Source of the DNA: Lantana camara
Lineage: Eukaryota; Streptophyta; Magnoliopsida; Lamiales; Verbenaceae
Length of the DNA: 64,000 nt
Assembly (NCBI GenBank): GCA_037501455.1
Contig: CM074858.1
Coordinates: 47,365,001-47,429,000 of the forward strand
Direction of reading: 5' to 3'
The position numbers and the translations under genes were made by a program. Under the pieces are notes generated by a model, which worked only from the letters and a program-made list of their open reading frames with translations, had not been told where the DNA came from and ran no database searches. This document shows positions 37,374-48,889 of this stretch, piece by piece. Every line of letters begins with the position of its first letter. The first letter of the stretch is position 1.

Positions 37374-37922
37374 ATTGAGATTATTCTGGAGCTTGGTATA
37401 TATATAGGAGTAGTATCAGTGGGAGGTTGTACAGATCAGCTAGTAGAGGACCTTCCCCTTTTGACGTAGCAGCTGACGCAGCTAGCCTGACGGAGATGAG
37501 TGAGTTGAGAGCTTTGTAGGGTGTAACTTGACGTAGATCAGGTCCACCCCATTTTGCCTTTTTGTAGTTGTAGCTATAGCTCTCAAACTTGATGCATATA
37601 TATAACCCACTTTTGCAGTTACACTCTTGTCTCACATTTACTGCTTTCATACTTATTGCATTATGAGTTAGAATTGCTTCAAGATACCAGCAGGACCGTG
37701 AGTGAGTATTTTATTTTCCTGCATCTTTACTTGTTATTATGTTTGTGCTTTACTGCACCCTTTTAAATGTTGTTCTGTTTAATTTTGTGCACTACTTCAC
37801 TAAATTTTTGTGATATGATATCTACTGCTTGATATTATCTGAAACATGTCTTTATGTGATTATATGCAACACATTCTTAACCATCATGCATTATATTCTT
37901 CATAAAGCAACTGTAAATCAAC

Positions 37923-39704
37923 ATGTCTCCTCGAAGAGTTGCCCAAGACAACATTTCCCCACAAGAAGGTGCCTCCTCAGCAGGAGGAAACTCTGAATTA
38001 GTAGATGCTTTGAAAGAGATAGTGCAAACTTGTGCTAATGGAACAAAAGGGAATAATGAAAAGACTCTGGAGAAATTTCTACAAATGAACCCGCCAAAGT
38101 TCTTTGGAGAACCCAGTGATGTAAAAGCTGAAAGTTGGATAGCTAGCATAGAAAAGATCTTTGAGGCTATGGGTATTTCTCCAGAAGAACCAGAAAGAGT
38201 CCAGTTTGCAGTTTTTATGTTAGAAGGAGCAGCATTAAGTTGGTGGAATTATATCAAGCGTGTTTGGGCAGAAGATCAAGTTAATTATAGGTGGGTAGAC
38301 TTTGTCAGAGTATTTCGAAACAAATACATCCCTCAGATAGTTAGGGATGCTCGAGAGGCAGAATTCATGGAATTAGTACAAGGCAATATGTCGGTAGCGG
38401 AGTATGAAGCCAAGTTCATCCGATTGATCCAATATGCCCCACACATTCTCCATGATGAACGTCGGAAGACTCAGCGATTCATTAAGGGACTTAAGTCGGA
38501 TCTTAGGTGGGTTTTAGCTCCATTTGAGTTGGAAATTTATACTAAGGCGGTGGAAACGGCCATGAAAACAGAGGCTACACATAAAGAGGTTCGTATAGCT
38601 AATAGCCGTCCTGGATCTTTCTACAAGCCAACTCAGGGATCTAAACGACCTGCTGGACCAGCAAAGCCAAATCCAGGAAAGAAACCGATGCAATCATGGT
38701 CCCGACCCCAACAGACATTCCCAAAACCTCAAGAAGAGATTGTCTGTGAATATTGTCAGAAACGCGGACATACTGAGAAGGATTGTCGTAAGAAAGCTGG
38801 AGTCTGTACATGGTGTGGAAGCCCTGAACATCAGTACTCAGAATGCCCAAAGAGACCACAACAGTGGAATAAAGGAAAGGTTCCAGCTAAGACTCCTGGA
38901 AGACCAGTAATTAAGGGACGTGCTTATGCTATAGAGGGCAGTGAGGATCCCGATCCCACCAAGGTTGTTGATGGTACGGTACACATTCTAAACACGCCAG
39001 TTATTGCTTTATATGACCCTGGCGCCACGCATTCATTTATTGCATCTGAATTATGTGTGCATTTCAATTTTCCACTTGAATCATTGTCTTATATGCTCGA
39101 AATAAGTTCTCCTTTGGGAGCTTGTTTTACTACGGATAGAGGATATAAACGCTGTCCTATAAGGATTGGTACCCAATACTACCCGATAGATCTTATAGAA
39201 TTACCGATGTCAAAATATGGGATTATTCTGGGAATGGATTGGCTCAGTAAGTATCGTGCTAAGTTGGATTGCTTCAAAAAAGAAGTCATCTTAGGGAAAG
39301 GTGATAGCTCTGGGTTGAAAGGAAAATCTGAGTCGGTATCATTGGTTACAGCTGCCGAAGCTAAGAAGTTAGTGAGTAATGGAGCTACTAGATTCATTGC
39401 CTATTTGTTGAATAGACCCAAAGATCAACTTAAGATTGAGGAGGTAGAGGTAGTAAAAGAATTCACTGATGTCTTCCCCGAGCATCTGAATTCATTACCT
39501 CCTGACAGGGAACTAGAATTTGTAATTGATTTAGTCCCTGGAGCTGAGCCATTCTCTAAAACACCTTATCGAATGGCTCCAGCCGAGCTCCAAGAATTGA
39601 GGAAACAACTTGACGAGTTGTTAGCTTCAGGATATATCCGTCCTAGCACATCCCCATGGGGAGCGCCTGTGTTATTTGTCAAAAAGAAAGACGGATCATT
39701 GTGA
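37923..39704 (+). CDS. gag-pol: gag-protease-RT N-terminus of B, copy 2 (ends at in-frame UGA)
   Basis: The translation is the same as copy 1 over all 593 residues: Retrotrans_gag domain, two CCHC knuckles, DPGATHSF protease site and the start of RT. It ends in the same UGA at 39702-39704. A shared stop in both units means the second unit arose by duplication of an already interrupted element or both came from one interrupted template. Confidence 0.9.
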   Translation: MSPRRVAQDNISPQEGASSAGGNSELVDALKEIVQTCANGTKGNNEKTLEKFLQMNPPKFFGEPSDVKAESWIASIEKIFEAMGISPEEPERVQFAVFMLEGAALSWWNYIKRVWAEDQVNYRWVDFVRVFRNKYIPQIVRDAREAEFMELVQGNMSVAEYEAKFIRLIQYAPHILHDERRKTQRFIKGLKSDLRWVLAPFELEIYTKAVETAMKTEATHKEVRIANSRPGSFYKPTQGSKRPAGPAKPNPGKKPMQSWSRPQQTFPKPQEEIVCEYCQKRGHTEKDCRKKAGVCTWCGSPEHQYSECPKRPQQWNKGKVPAKTPGRPVIKGRAYAIEGSEDPDPTKVVDGTVHILNTPVIALYDPGATHSFIASELCVHFNFPLESLSYMLEISSPLGACFTTDRGYKRCPIRIGTQYYPIDLIELPMSKYGIILGMDWLSKYRAKLDCFKKEVILGKGDSSGLKGKSESVSLVTAAEAKKLVSNGATRFIAYLLNRPKDQLKIEEVEVVKEFTDVFPEHLNSLPPDRELEFVIDLVPGAEPFSKTPYRMAPAELQELRKQLDELLASGYIRPSTSPWGAPVLFVKKKDGSL

Positions 39705-42329
39705 TTGTGTATCGATTATCGAGAACTCAATCGTATGACTATCAAGAACGAATGCCCTCTTCCCCATATTGAAGAACTGTTTGACATTCTTCAAGGATCA
39801 CAAGTGTATTCCAAATTGGATTTAAGGCAAGGGTATTATCAGCTGAGGATTAAAAAGGAGGATATTCCAAAGACTGCTTTTAATACCCGCTACGGCCATT
39901 TTGAATTCGTAGTAATGCCTTTTGGGTTAACCAATGCCCCAGCTGCATTCATGGATTTAATGCACCGAACGTTCCGACCGTATTTGGATCAGTTCGTGGT
40001 CATCTTTATTGACGACATACTGGTATTCTCAAGAACCCCAGAAGAACATGCTAAACACCTTCGTAAAGTGTTAAGAGCTTTAAAGGATCATAAGTTATAC
40101 GCGAAGTTCAGCAAGTGTGAATTTTGGTTAGAAAGAGTGTCCTTCCTTGGACATATAATATCCGGTTCTGGCATAGAAGTAGACCCTTCAAAGGTTGAAA
40201 CAGTAATGAATTGGCAAGCGCCAAAGAACCCATCAGAAGTGAGAAGTTTTCTAGGACTTGCCGGATATTACAGGAGATTTGTAAAAGATTTCTCCAAGGT
40301 AGCAGCACCTCTTACTCAGTTAACCAAGAAACAAGGAAAATTTGAATGGACAGAAAGGTGTGAACGGAGTTTTCAAGAACTGAAACAAAGATTAACATCT
40401 GCCCCAGTATTAACCTTACCAGAAGGAAAAGAAGGTTATGTAGTTTATACAGACGCCTCTAAAGAAGGATTAGGGTGTGTCCTAATGCAAAATGGTAAGG
40501 TTATAGCCTATGCTTCAAGGAAACTTAAACCTTATGAAGAGAATTACCCCACACATGATTTAGAATTAGCCGCGATTGTATTCGCTTTAGCTAAATGGAG
40601 GCATTATTTGTACGGGGTAACTTTTGAAGTCTTTACTGACCATAAGAGTTTAAAGTACTTGTTCACTCAAAAAGAGTTGAATATGAGGCAGAGAAGATGG
40701 ATGGAATTTCTGGAAGACTACGACTGTAAAATACAGTACCATCCAGGAAAAGCTAACGTAGTGGCAGACGCTTTGAGTCGAAAATCCAGTCTATCAGCAT
40801 TAGACGGAAAAAGCAAACCCATTACTGTCATTTCAAAGTCCCGACTGGCGAATATAGTGATATCTTCGCCATTAAAAGAAAGACTAAAGGAAGCCCAAGC
40901 GCAGGATGAGTGGATCAAGAAATGTCTCAATTCTAAGGAAAAGGATATTGAGGCAAAATTCACAACAGATGATCATGGGATCTTGAGATATAAAGAACGA
41001 GTCTGTGTACCTCCTACAATTCGAAAAGAAATATTGGATGAAGCACATAAGACTCGATACACGATACATCCAGGAGGAACAAAGATGTATCATGATCTCA
41101 AGAAACATTTCTGGTGGAATGGAATGAAACGAGATGTTGCTAGCTATGTCAAAAGATGCTTAACATGCCAGCAAGTCAAAGTGGACCACCAGAAACCTGG
41201 AGGAAAGTTACAGCCACTACCAATTCCTACTTGGAAATGGGAACAAATCACCATGGACTTCATCACGGGCTTGCCAAAAGTTAAAGGAGGATATGATAGT
41301 ATATGGGTTATTATTGATCGGTTGACTAAGTCTGCACATTTCTTACCGGTCAAAACTACTGACAAAGTCAGTTCTTTAGCAAAGTTGTACCAGAAAGAGA
41401 TTATAAGGTTACATGGTGTACCCATTAGTATAGTCTCAGATAGAGATCCGAAATTCACTTCACAGTTATGGCAAAATCTTCAAGAAACAATGGGGACTAA
41501 GCTGCATTTTAGTTCAGCCGCACATCCTCAGACCGATGGTCAATCAGAAAGGACGATCAAATATCTAGAGGACATGTTGCGAGCTTGTGCCTTGGATTTT
41601 CAAGAGGACTGGAAAGAATGTTTGCCTCTTGTGGAATTTGCATATAACAATAGTTATCAGGCATCGATCAAGGCAGCACCTTATGAAGCCTTATATGGAA
41701 GGAAATGTAGGTCTCCGTTATACTGGGACATAGAAGAAACTAAAGCAACCGAGAGAGGAGATACAAGGAAAACCATTAGAAAATGGATAGCAGAGTCTAC
41801 AGAAAAGATTGAAGTTATCCGCCAAAGAATGAAAGCAGCTCAAGATAGGCAAAAGAGTTATGCCGATACCCGGAGAAAGGATATAGAATTTACGGTGGGC
41901 GATAAAGTGTTTTTAAAGGCATCACCAAGGAAAGGTTTCACACGAATTGGGAAAGGTGGAAAACTGAATCCCAAATACATAGGACCTTTTGAGATCATAG
42001 AACGTGTTGGACCAACAGCCTATCGCTTGGATTTACCAGCAAACCTCACTGGAATACATAACGTATTCCACGTGTCACAGCTCCGTAAGTATTTTGTGGA
42101 TGAATCCCACATCTTGCCAATAGAAAAAGTTCTTCTAAAGCCCGACTTGACTTATACAGTAAAACCAACCGAGATCTTGGATAGGAAATTCCAAGAATTA
42201 AGAAATCGGAAAATTCCCCTTGTTAAAGTGTTATGGAAAGGACATGGGACAGAAGAATAAACCTGGGAAACTGAGGAAAAGATGCAGAAACATTACCCAG
42301 AGTTGTTCCGAAACAGGAATAGAATCTGA
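39705..42329 (+). CDS. pol: RT-RNase H-integrase-chromodomain of B, copy 2 (after UGA; second stop at 42258)
   Basis: Same translation as copy 1. FIDD, the RNase H acidic residues, the HHCC site and the DDE triad are all kept. The UAA at 42258-42260 interrupts the chromodomain-like tail, and the frame resumes to 42329. There is no independent start codon, so product would need UGA readthrough. Confidence 0.9.
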
Positions 42330-42357
42330 GGACAGATTCTCTTTAAGGGGGGAAGAT

Positions 42358-45300
42358 TGTAACAGCCCGGATTTTTGAGATCAGGATAGCACGGGTAAGT
42401 AAAGGGTTAAGAGGAAAGCGTTTATAACCTCGGTCCATTACGTATTCCATTTTACGTGAATTATGTGTATTTATGTTTCGATTTATGATTTGTGCCTTTT
42501 GAGAGAATCACATCACTATTCATTCATCGAACCCTAGATCTTTACCTAAACTTTAAGAAACCTTAGAAAGTTGGTTTCCACATTTTTCAAACTCATATTA
42601 TAGCTTTTGTCATCCCGAAATATGTTTTGAAAATTTGTTTGTTGAAAATTACATTTAGGTCCCTAGTTACTATTCATCTTTAATTGTAGGAATTTCCGAA
42701 ACACTTTTACCTATTCAATATTGGGCTCGATAGAATCCTTGCAAAATTTTATGAATTTTGGTATGATTTCCAAACCCTAATTCTTAACGTAGCTTCCGTA
42801 GAAATCAAAACCGGCCTAAAAACCCTAATTTTGCCCTAAATTAGGAATTTCCGAATTTCAACGTTTTCCCTATACAATATTATAACCATTACGATCCTTG
42901 GATTATTTTATGAATTTTAGGATCTTTTCCAAACTCTAGTTCAAACCCTAACTCGTTTTATAAATTTTTCTTTATTTTCCCAAAGTACTATTTCTACCGT
43001 AAAAAACTAATTTTTAAACCGTCCAACATTTGGTATACAATATTATAGTCAAAATGATCCTTGAATTATTTCAAGAATCATGGACATTTTCTCGGGAATC
43101 AATTCACATCCTAGCTTCGTTTATGAATTTTATTGTATTTTTCAAAATTCCCGAACGACTACTACTTTAAATGTAGAAGTTCAAACGGTAAATATTTATA
43201 GCCATTAGAAAGCTCTTTCGATTCTCTTTATTTTGCAATTTCTCTCATTTCAAACTAAACCCTAGACGTTCTTCTACGAATTTATTACCATTTTAGAATT
43301 ATTTTTATTTTGTCATGATTACTAAAATAATTAATTATTTCTTAAATAACACCTAAGTATAACACCTAAGTATACACTTAACCCCCCTAATAAATGAACC
43401 TAGCTTATTCACTACATGATTCATCAATTTAATTGCAACATAAGCCCCCAAGACATACCTATAAATACCCTTAGAAGCATACCACAAAAATCACACCAAA
43501 AACCTCCCAAAATCCCTCTCTCTCTCGTGACTCTCTCCCTCTCTCACTAAGGTGCAATTTTCTTTTATTATTTCATGCTTTATGTTATGTTTTTAATATT
43601 ATAATATTAGTAGCATGCTTAGGAATAATAAAATTATGCTTTAGGAATTTATTTTTATAATATATATGCATAATTGTTAGTTTTATGTGTAATGTGCCTA
43701 CATTATGAAATTTTATTTACTTAATTGCATGAATTATAATATGTTGTAGCATGAGTATGTATTTAAATAATTATGTTCTTATTTGATTAAATTTATACTT
43801 AGAATAATTTAATTGAAGTTAATTTATTATTAAAGTGTTACATTTGAATTTAATATGAATTCAAAAACTTGTTGAATATGATCATGAACTAGTGTGAACA
43901 TCTTCCTGAGCTCAAGAACACATTCATAATGTTCTTGAACCAAATTCATGTGCTCGTGTGATAGTGTGTGTATGTATGTGTTTAATTTTGTGTTATAAAG
44001 TGTTTAATTCATAAGAAATTGAATAGTAAATGTTTTTAATAGTAATTTTGACTTTTTGGTCAACATTTACTTAATAATTTCGAAATTAATTTAATTTTAA
44101 TTATAAAATATGATTTTGGAATTTTAAATAATTATTTTTCCAAATTAATCCAAAAATTAATAAAATTATAAAATAATTGCAAAATCAACTTACATTGTTG
44201 AAATAAATTCCAAATTTAATTCCTAATACTCTATTTAAGGTTATGACATGATTAATAAATATTTAAGTGGTTAAAGGATTTATGAAACCTAATAAATTAA
44301 TTATTTTCCTTAAACAGTTAAAATTAAATTTTACCGGGGAAATAATTTCTAAATAATTTGGGAATTCTCTAATATGTTATATTTCCTAAACTTTATGTGA
44401 TTATGTGATTAGAATAATAAGAACCTAGTTCTAAGTTAATAGTAATTACTTTCAGGCGACAATTGCACTGAACAGTGGGATCCGTTCCAACCTATTTGAA
44501 TTTCTGTACTAGGTGAGGGTTAAAATGTTTTCAACTGGAATCATGTTATATCTATATCTAATTATAAAATGATTTCCAAACCTATCTATTATTTGATTTC
44601 CTATATATATATATATATATATATATATCAATATTATACATATTCCTCTTTATGAGGAAAATACCAATAAGTCGGAATCAGGATCTTATACGGACATTAT
44701 ATATTTCAGTCCTATTAATACTAAGAACTGATTCCCGACTAAGCAAGTCAATCATTATTATTTATCAAAATGGGCCCGGCGTGTAGCTGTGTCGAGCAAT
44801 ACTCGGAAGGTATCGGGCCGAGAGTATTGTTGGTGCCACAGACCGCCACCAACTCTTGGTAGTGGTTTAGCTGGAGGTTAGTTACTCCACGCCAAGAGAC
44901 TTACAAGGGAGACAACCTCCCTGGGAGAGATAGCTTCCTCCCACATATATACATATCGTCGGTAGGGTTTGCTCCCCTACTGACACTACGGTGTTGCGGA
45001 GTTATTATCATATTTGGTTTTATTAAAGTACTGGTGCCTTGATCAGCCCGGTACTGTTTTACAAATATTTTAAGGAGATCGGAGGGAGACGCCTTACTTG
45101 CAGGCAGTACAAATCTTTTATTAAATGGTTCATCATTTATAAATAAACTCCAAATACCCCTATCCCGGTTTCTCACTTATGAACCGTATCATATTTGTTA
45201 TATCCTATTGCTATCATTTTTTTTTATATATCTATATATATACTTATATATATATATCTAAATCTAATATCCCCCTTCACTTAGTCACTTTGACTAATTC

Positions 45301-45687
45301 CTCGCCTGTTTTTAAATACATGATTTCAGGGAGCGAGGATAACGACACCTAGAGGTATCTTGAAGCTATAGGTGTCATATTTATCAGATCAGGCTTAGAT
45401 TAAGAGCATTTAATCCTGATCATGTATATATTACTGATAAATTGCTCTTATACATTAACTCCGTACACTACGCTATTATATTACCCCCTTACAATATCAT
45501 GCACTTTTCTGTGTGTTATCACGTTGCTTGTTGCAAATTTTAAATCCTTTCATTTTCCGCTGCATTTTACCCTACACTCTGCTTAAGTACTACCTATACC
45601 GTTCGCCGTAGTATTTCTCGGGTGCTAGGTCTCACATCCACTCGAGGGTAGTACGGTGCGGGAGTTGTAGTGTTAGGGGGCGCTACA
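42358..45687 (+). repeat. B LTR3 (3330 bp)
   Basis: It ends GGCGCTACA at 45687. Differences from LTR1 and LTR2 seen by eye cluster in the last 1.2 kb: 44507, 45106, 45126, 45334, 45371, 45407. This makes LTR3 the most diverged of the three. Confidence 0.9.
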
Positions 45688-45692
45688 AGAAA
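45688..45692. repeat. Right target-site duplication of B (AGAAA)
   Basis: AGAAA follows the end of LTR3. The C LTR resumes after it with TATCGCGTACG. Confidence 0.85.
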
Positions 45693-46173
45693 TATCGCGT
45701 ACGAATAATCGTAAATAAAATTGGTAAAGTTACGAATAAACATTCAAGCCCCGAATTAATTTTATAAATTAAAATGAAAGAGAGGGATTTACCAATTAGA
45801 GTTTAATTCAATTTAATTTTAGAAACCTTTCGTACAATTTAACGACGCTTCGTAAACATATGATTGATAATTAATCTCAAGGAATTCAAGTAAACCGAAA
45901 TTAAACAAGTTAAGTAACATGATGGATTTAAAATCAACTTGACAATTATTTCATGGAATAAATTTGAATTAAATCAAATTAGACAGTTAAGGTTAAATAT
46001 GCGCGTAATTAATCGAGTTGACAATTAATCTTAGAATAATTCGAATGAACACATATTAAATTGAATTTACATTAAATCACATAATTCAAGAACTCTTAAA
46101 TTAAACACACACAAGTGTAGAGACTTACTTGTTAATGTCGTCAGGACGTCCATCGAGAATACGGGGCGTCACA
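45693..46173 (-). repeat. C 3' LTR, segment 3 (LTR 5' end)
   Basis: It ends GGGGCGTCACA, i.e. TGTGACGCCCC on the minus strand, the start of the C LTR, adjacent to a polypurine tract. No genes were found in it. Confidence 0.7.
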
Positions 46174-46500
46174 ACCTTCCCCCCTTAAGAGAACCTGGTT
46201 CCCAGGTTCCACTGCTAAAATGTAGATCCTCGAGTTGTAGTGCTCCAACCCTTCTCCCGAACTCGCGTGAGATCATAACTCTAATGGTGAGGCTTACTCC
46301 TGTCATCTACACCGAACCTCCTTTAGGATGTCTTGTTATCGTCGAGGTCCGTGCGAGTACTTGATCCGTTAGTTGTTTCGAACTCGGTCGGTCATTCCCA
46401 TGATCGAATAGCTGCAACTGCACCCAACCTCGATGTCGTCTCAGATGCACCACTTGCTACCCGTAGTCAGATCAATGCGTAACGCAACCACAACAAACAA

Positions 46501-46912
46501 GAGAGAATCCCATCTCTCAACATGTAAGTGAGAGAGCCCCGTCCCTCAGCACCCACAAGAGAGAGAACCCCGTCTCTCGAGCACATATAAAAGAGAGAAC
46601 CTCGTCTCTCAAACACATATAAAAGAGAGAACCCCGTCTCTCAAGCACATAATTAAGAGAACCCCGTCTCTCAACCTAAGTCGGGCAGATTCCAACATCT
46701 CCCAACATTCTAGTTTGAGAAAATCCAGCTTCCTCAAACCCCTAGATTCAAGAGAATCCAGCATCTCCGAATATCTAAGTACAAGAGAATCCAACATCTC
46801 TCGTGCATAAAACTTAGAAAGAATCCAACATCTTTCTACCACATAAATAGAGAGAATCCTATATCTCTCTAACACGTAAAAAGAGGGAACCTAAGGTCTC
46901 TCTTACACATAA
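46501..46912 (-). repeat. Hairpin array of C (about 13 units)
   Basis: Units start near 46501, 46529, 46557, 46592, 46625, 46656, 46683, 46714, 46750, 46783, 46815, 46850 and 46881, spaced 26-36 nt. A typical unit on the printed strand is AGAGAGAACCCCGTCTCTCA. Stems change on both sides together: AGAAAG..CTTTCT (46815) and TTTGAG..CTCAAA (46714). The spacers between units are unlike each other, so this is not a simple satellite. Confidence 0.75.
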
Positions 46913-48869
46913 ATCCACTGATCAGTTATTCATAGATACATACATCATAGTAACACTTGAAGAAAAGTATGCGATGCATGTTCGGTGTACCTTATACAAC
47001 TGATATCGATGTCCCTTGAGTATAGATTCAACGCTCGTACCTCAACTCAAGGGGGATATCGCGATGGAATCCCTATAAAACAGGGTTACAGTATGTATGT
47101 ATGTTATATGAGAAGTTAGTGAGCAATCAAAAGAGTTTTAAATCACATAGGCATAAATAGTTCTCATAAGTACATAACTCATTCATTTCAGCAACAGTTC
47201 ATAACGAGTAGAAATTTCAAGTTACAAATACTAGATCAGGTATCCAAGTTATCACAATTAAAACAACAATAGTCATCACCCACATCAAGCAAAACAAGGT
47301 AAGAGTATTTAAGCGATGTATGTATGCAAATGCCATGAATGCTTGGCGTACCGTTAACCGACGTGTAAAAATCTTGACAAGAAAGTCAAGATGAAGCAGT
47401 AGGAGTTGATTAAGCCGAAAATGATGCAACTTCTTCATCTTGAATCCTCTTTGGGTGAAGAGATGATCCAACAAGCATGCCCATCCTCCAACCCTCTACT
47501 AAACCGTAACCCCTGGCTCAACCAGAATCATCCTCGGTTTCTACCAGAATTCTGATTTATATGTTAACCTTAGTTTGCTCGTTCTCAAGGAATCCCACAA
47601 TTCAATTGCCAATCCAAAATTTGTCTTTGAGCTATGCTGGACGATCATGATGTTAAGCATTTCCCATGGTAAGTCATGGCACACGATTCTGAAACGTGAA
47701 TAAGGGTCATGAATCTTTTTGTGTGAAGAGGTAACTCAACAAGCATGCTTATAATCCAACTCTCTACCAGACCGTAGCCATCGTTCAACCAGAATTATCT
47801 TCGGTTCCCACCAAGAATCCTAATTCATGTGTGAAACCTTAACCTGTTCATCTTCAAGAAATTGCCTATAAATCGGTCGTCAATCAGAAATCTATCTCAG
47901 AGCTAAGTTCGGCGCTAGTGGTATTAATCATTTCCCAAAGCAATCCATGGTTTATGATTCTAAAACTTGAGTAAAATCTTTTGGCATCTATGTGATCCAT
48001 TCCAATCTCAGTAGAATCTTCCATCTCAGTAGAATCTTCCATCTTATCTTGTAGAAACACCCAAAGAGCTAAAAACCAATCTTCTCTTGTCGTTTGTTAA
48101 CTCTAAACAGTACCAAAACCTTAAACACTCACTGATGGTTTGTAGCTCGTTGCTTAAGTAACATGGTTAACTATCTACATCCCTTGAACTTGATCGGATC
48201 TTATTTGATCGGATTCTTCTACATTAACTCGTTTCCATCAACAAGGTGACTACTCCCAAATAAAGGAATCATCAAGGTGAAAGCTCATCAAACTCCTTCA
48301 AAACGGTTCTACTTGATCAGAGTCTCCTCCATTGACTCATTTCCTCAACAAGGTGACTACTTCCAAATAAACGAATCATTAAGGTTAAAATTTGTCAAAC
48401 TTCATCTTTCAATTGACTTTAAGATTGTAAGTCAATATAGCAAATCTCATTCCTTCAACTCTGAACCTTTTCATGAACATTGATCTTGGTAAAGAATCCT
48501 TTCATCTTCGAATTATGGTGTGTTTTCATTGTAGTACCAATAGGTAGTGTTGACGGAGGGAAATCTTAGTGTTGACTCATAGGGCACCTTGAAATTCAAA
48601 CATTAAATTCGATGCATGATGGTTAATGATGCGAATGAAATGTAACAAGTATATCACGTAAATGCAACAAATAGTTGTAATTTATAAAGCACATAAAATA
48701 AGATGTTGCATAATTAAAGTTACAATGCGCACATAATCATATAATCACGAAACAATTCATGCCGAAGGATCAAAATATCAAGTCAAACAAATGCAATGCG
48801 CAGTTATTCCTATTGCGTACGACCTAGACAGACTCAACACGACTCAAGAGCTCGGTTTTGCAGCCTAGA

Positions 48870-48881
48870 GCTCTGATACCA
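48870..48881 (-). other. Primer binding site of C (initiator Met tRNA)
   Basis: TGGTATCAGAGC on the minus strand, 8 bp from the LTR end. Confidence 0.85.
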
Positions 48882-48889
48882 CTTGAGGA

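Larger units (their letters stand above)
36581..42357 (+). mobile_element. B internal region 2 (5777 bp)
   Basis: It is the same length as internal region 1 and almost identical: primer site at 36589-36600, upstream ORF, gag-pol and purine tract before LTR3. The only difference seen by eye is A at 36699. The non-coding gap is 37374-37922. Confidence 0.85.
24145..45687 (+). mobile_element. Element B: Tekay/Del-like chromovirus, tandem LTR-int-LTR-int-LTR form
   Basis: Three LTRs (24145-27474, 33252-36580, 42358-45687) flank two internal regions of 5777 bp, all inside one AGAAA duplication. LTR ends are TGTAACAGCCC and GGCGCTACA. Each internal region has an initiator-Met primer site, a small ORF, and a gag-pol frame of protease, RT, RNase H, integrase and chromodomain-like tail, an order typical of Ty3/gypsy chromoviruses. 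Both copies share the same UGA and UAA codons. The internal regions differ at one site seen by eye (27593 against 36699), so the tandem form is very recent. Confidence 0.9.
46174..48889 (-). mobile_element. C internal region (2716 bp, non-coding)
   Basis: On the minus strand it starts at 48889 with the primer binding site and a leader (ACCATCATGCAT near 48620) like that of A. It has no gag or pol. The hairpin array is at 46501-46912 and the polypurine tract TCTCTTAAGGGGGGAAGGT at 46174-46192. A direct repeat CTCAGTAGAATCTTCCATCT is near 48010-48045. The ORFs present are short and unrecognised. Confidence 0.7.

Noticed and set aside
46501..46912. Regularly spaced repeats that resemble a CRISPR array
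   Set aside because: Units are short imperfect hairpins of 18-22 nt with variable arms, in a plant retrotransposon internal region; no cas genes and the sequence is eukaryotic.
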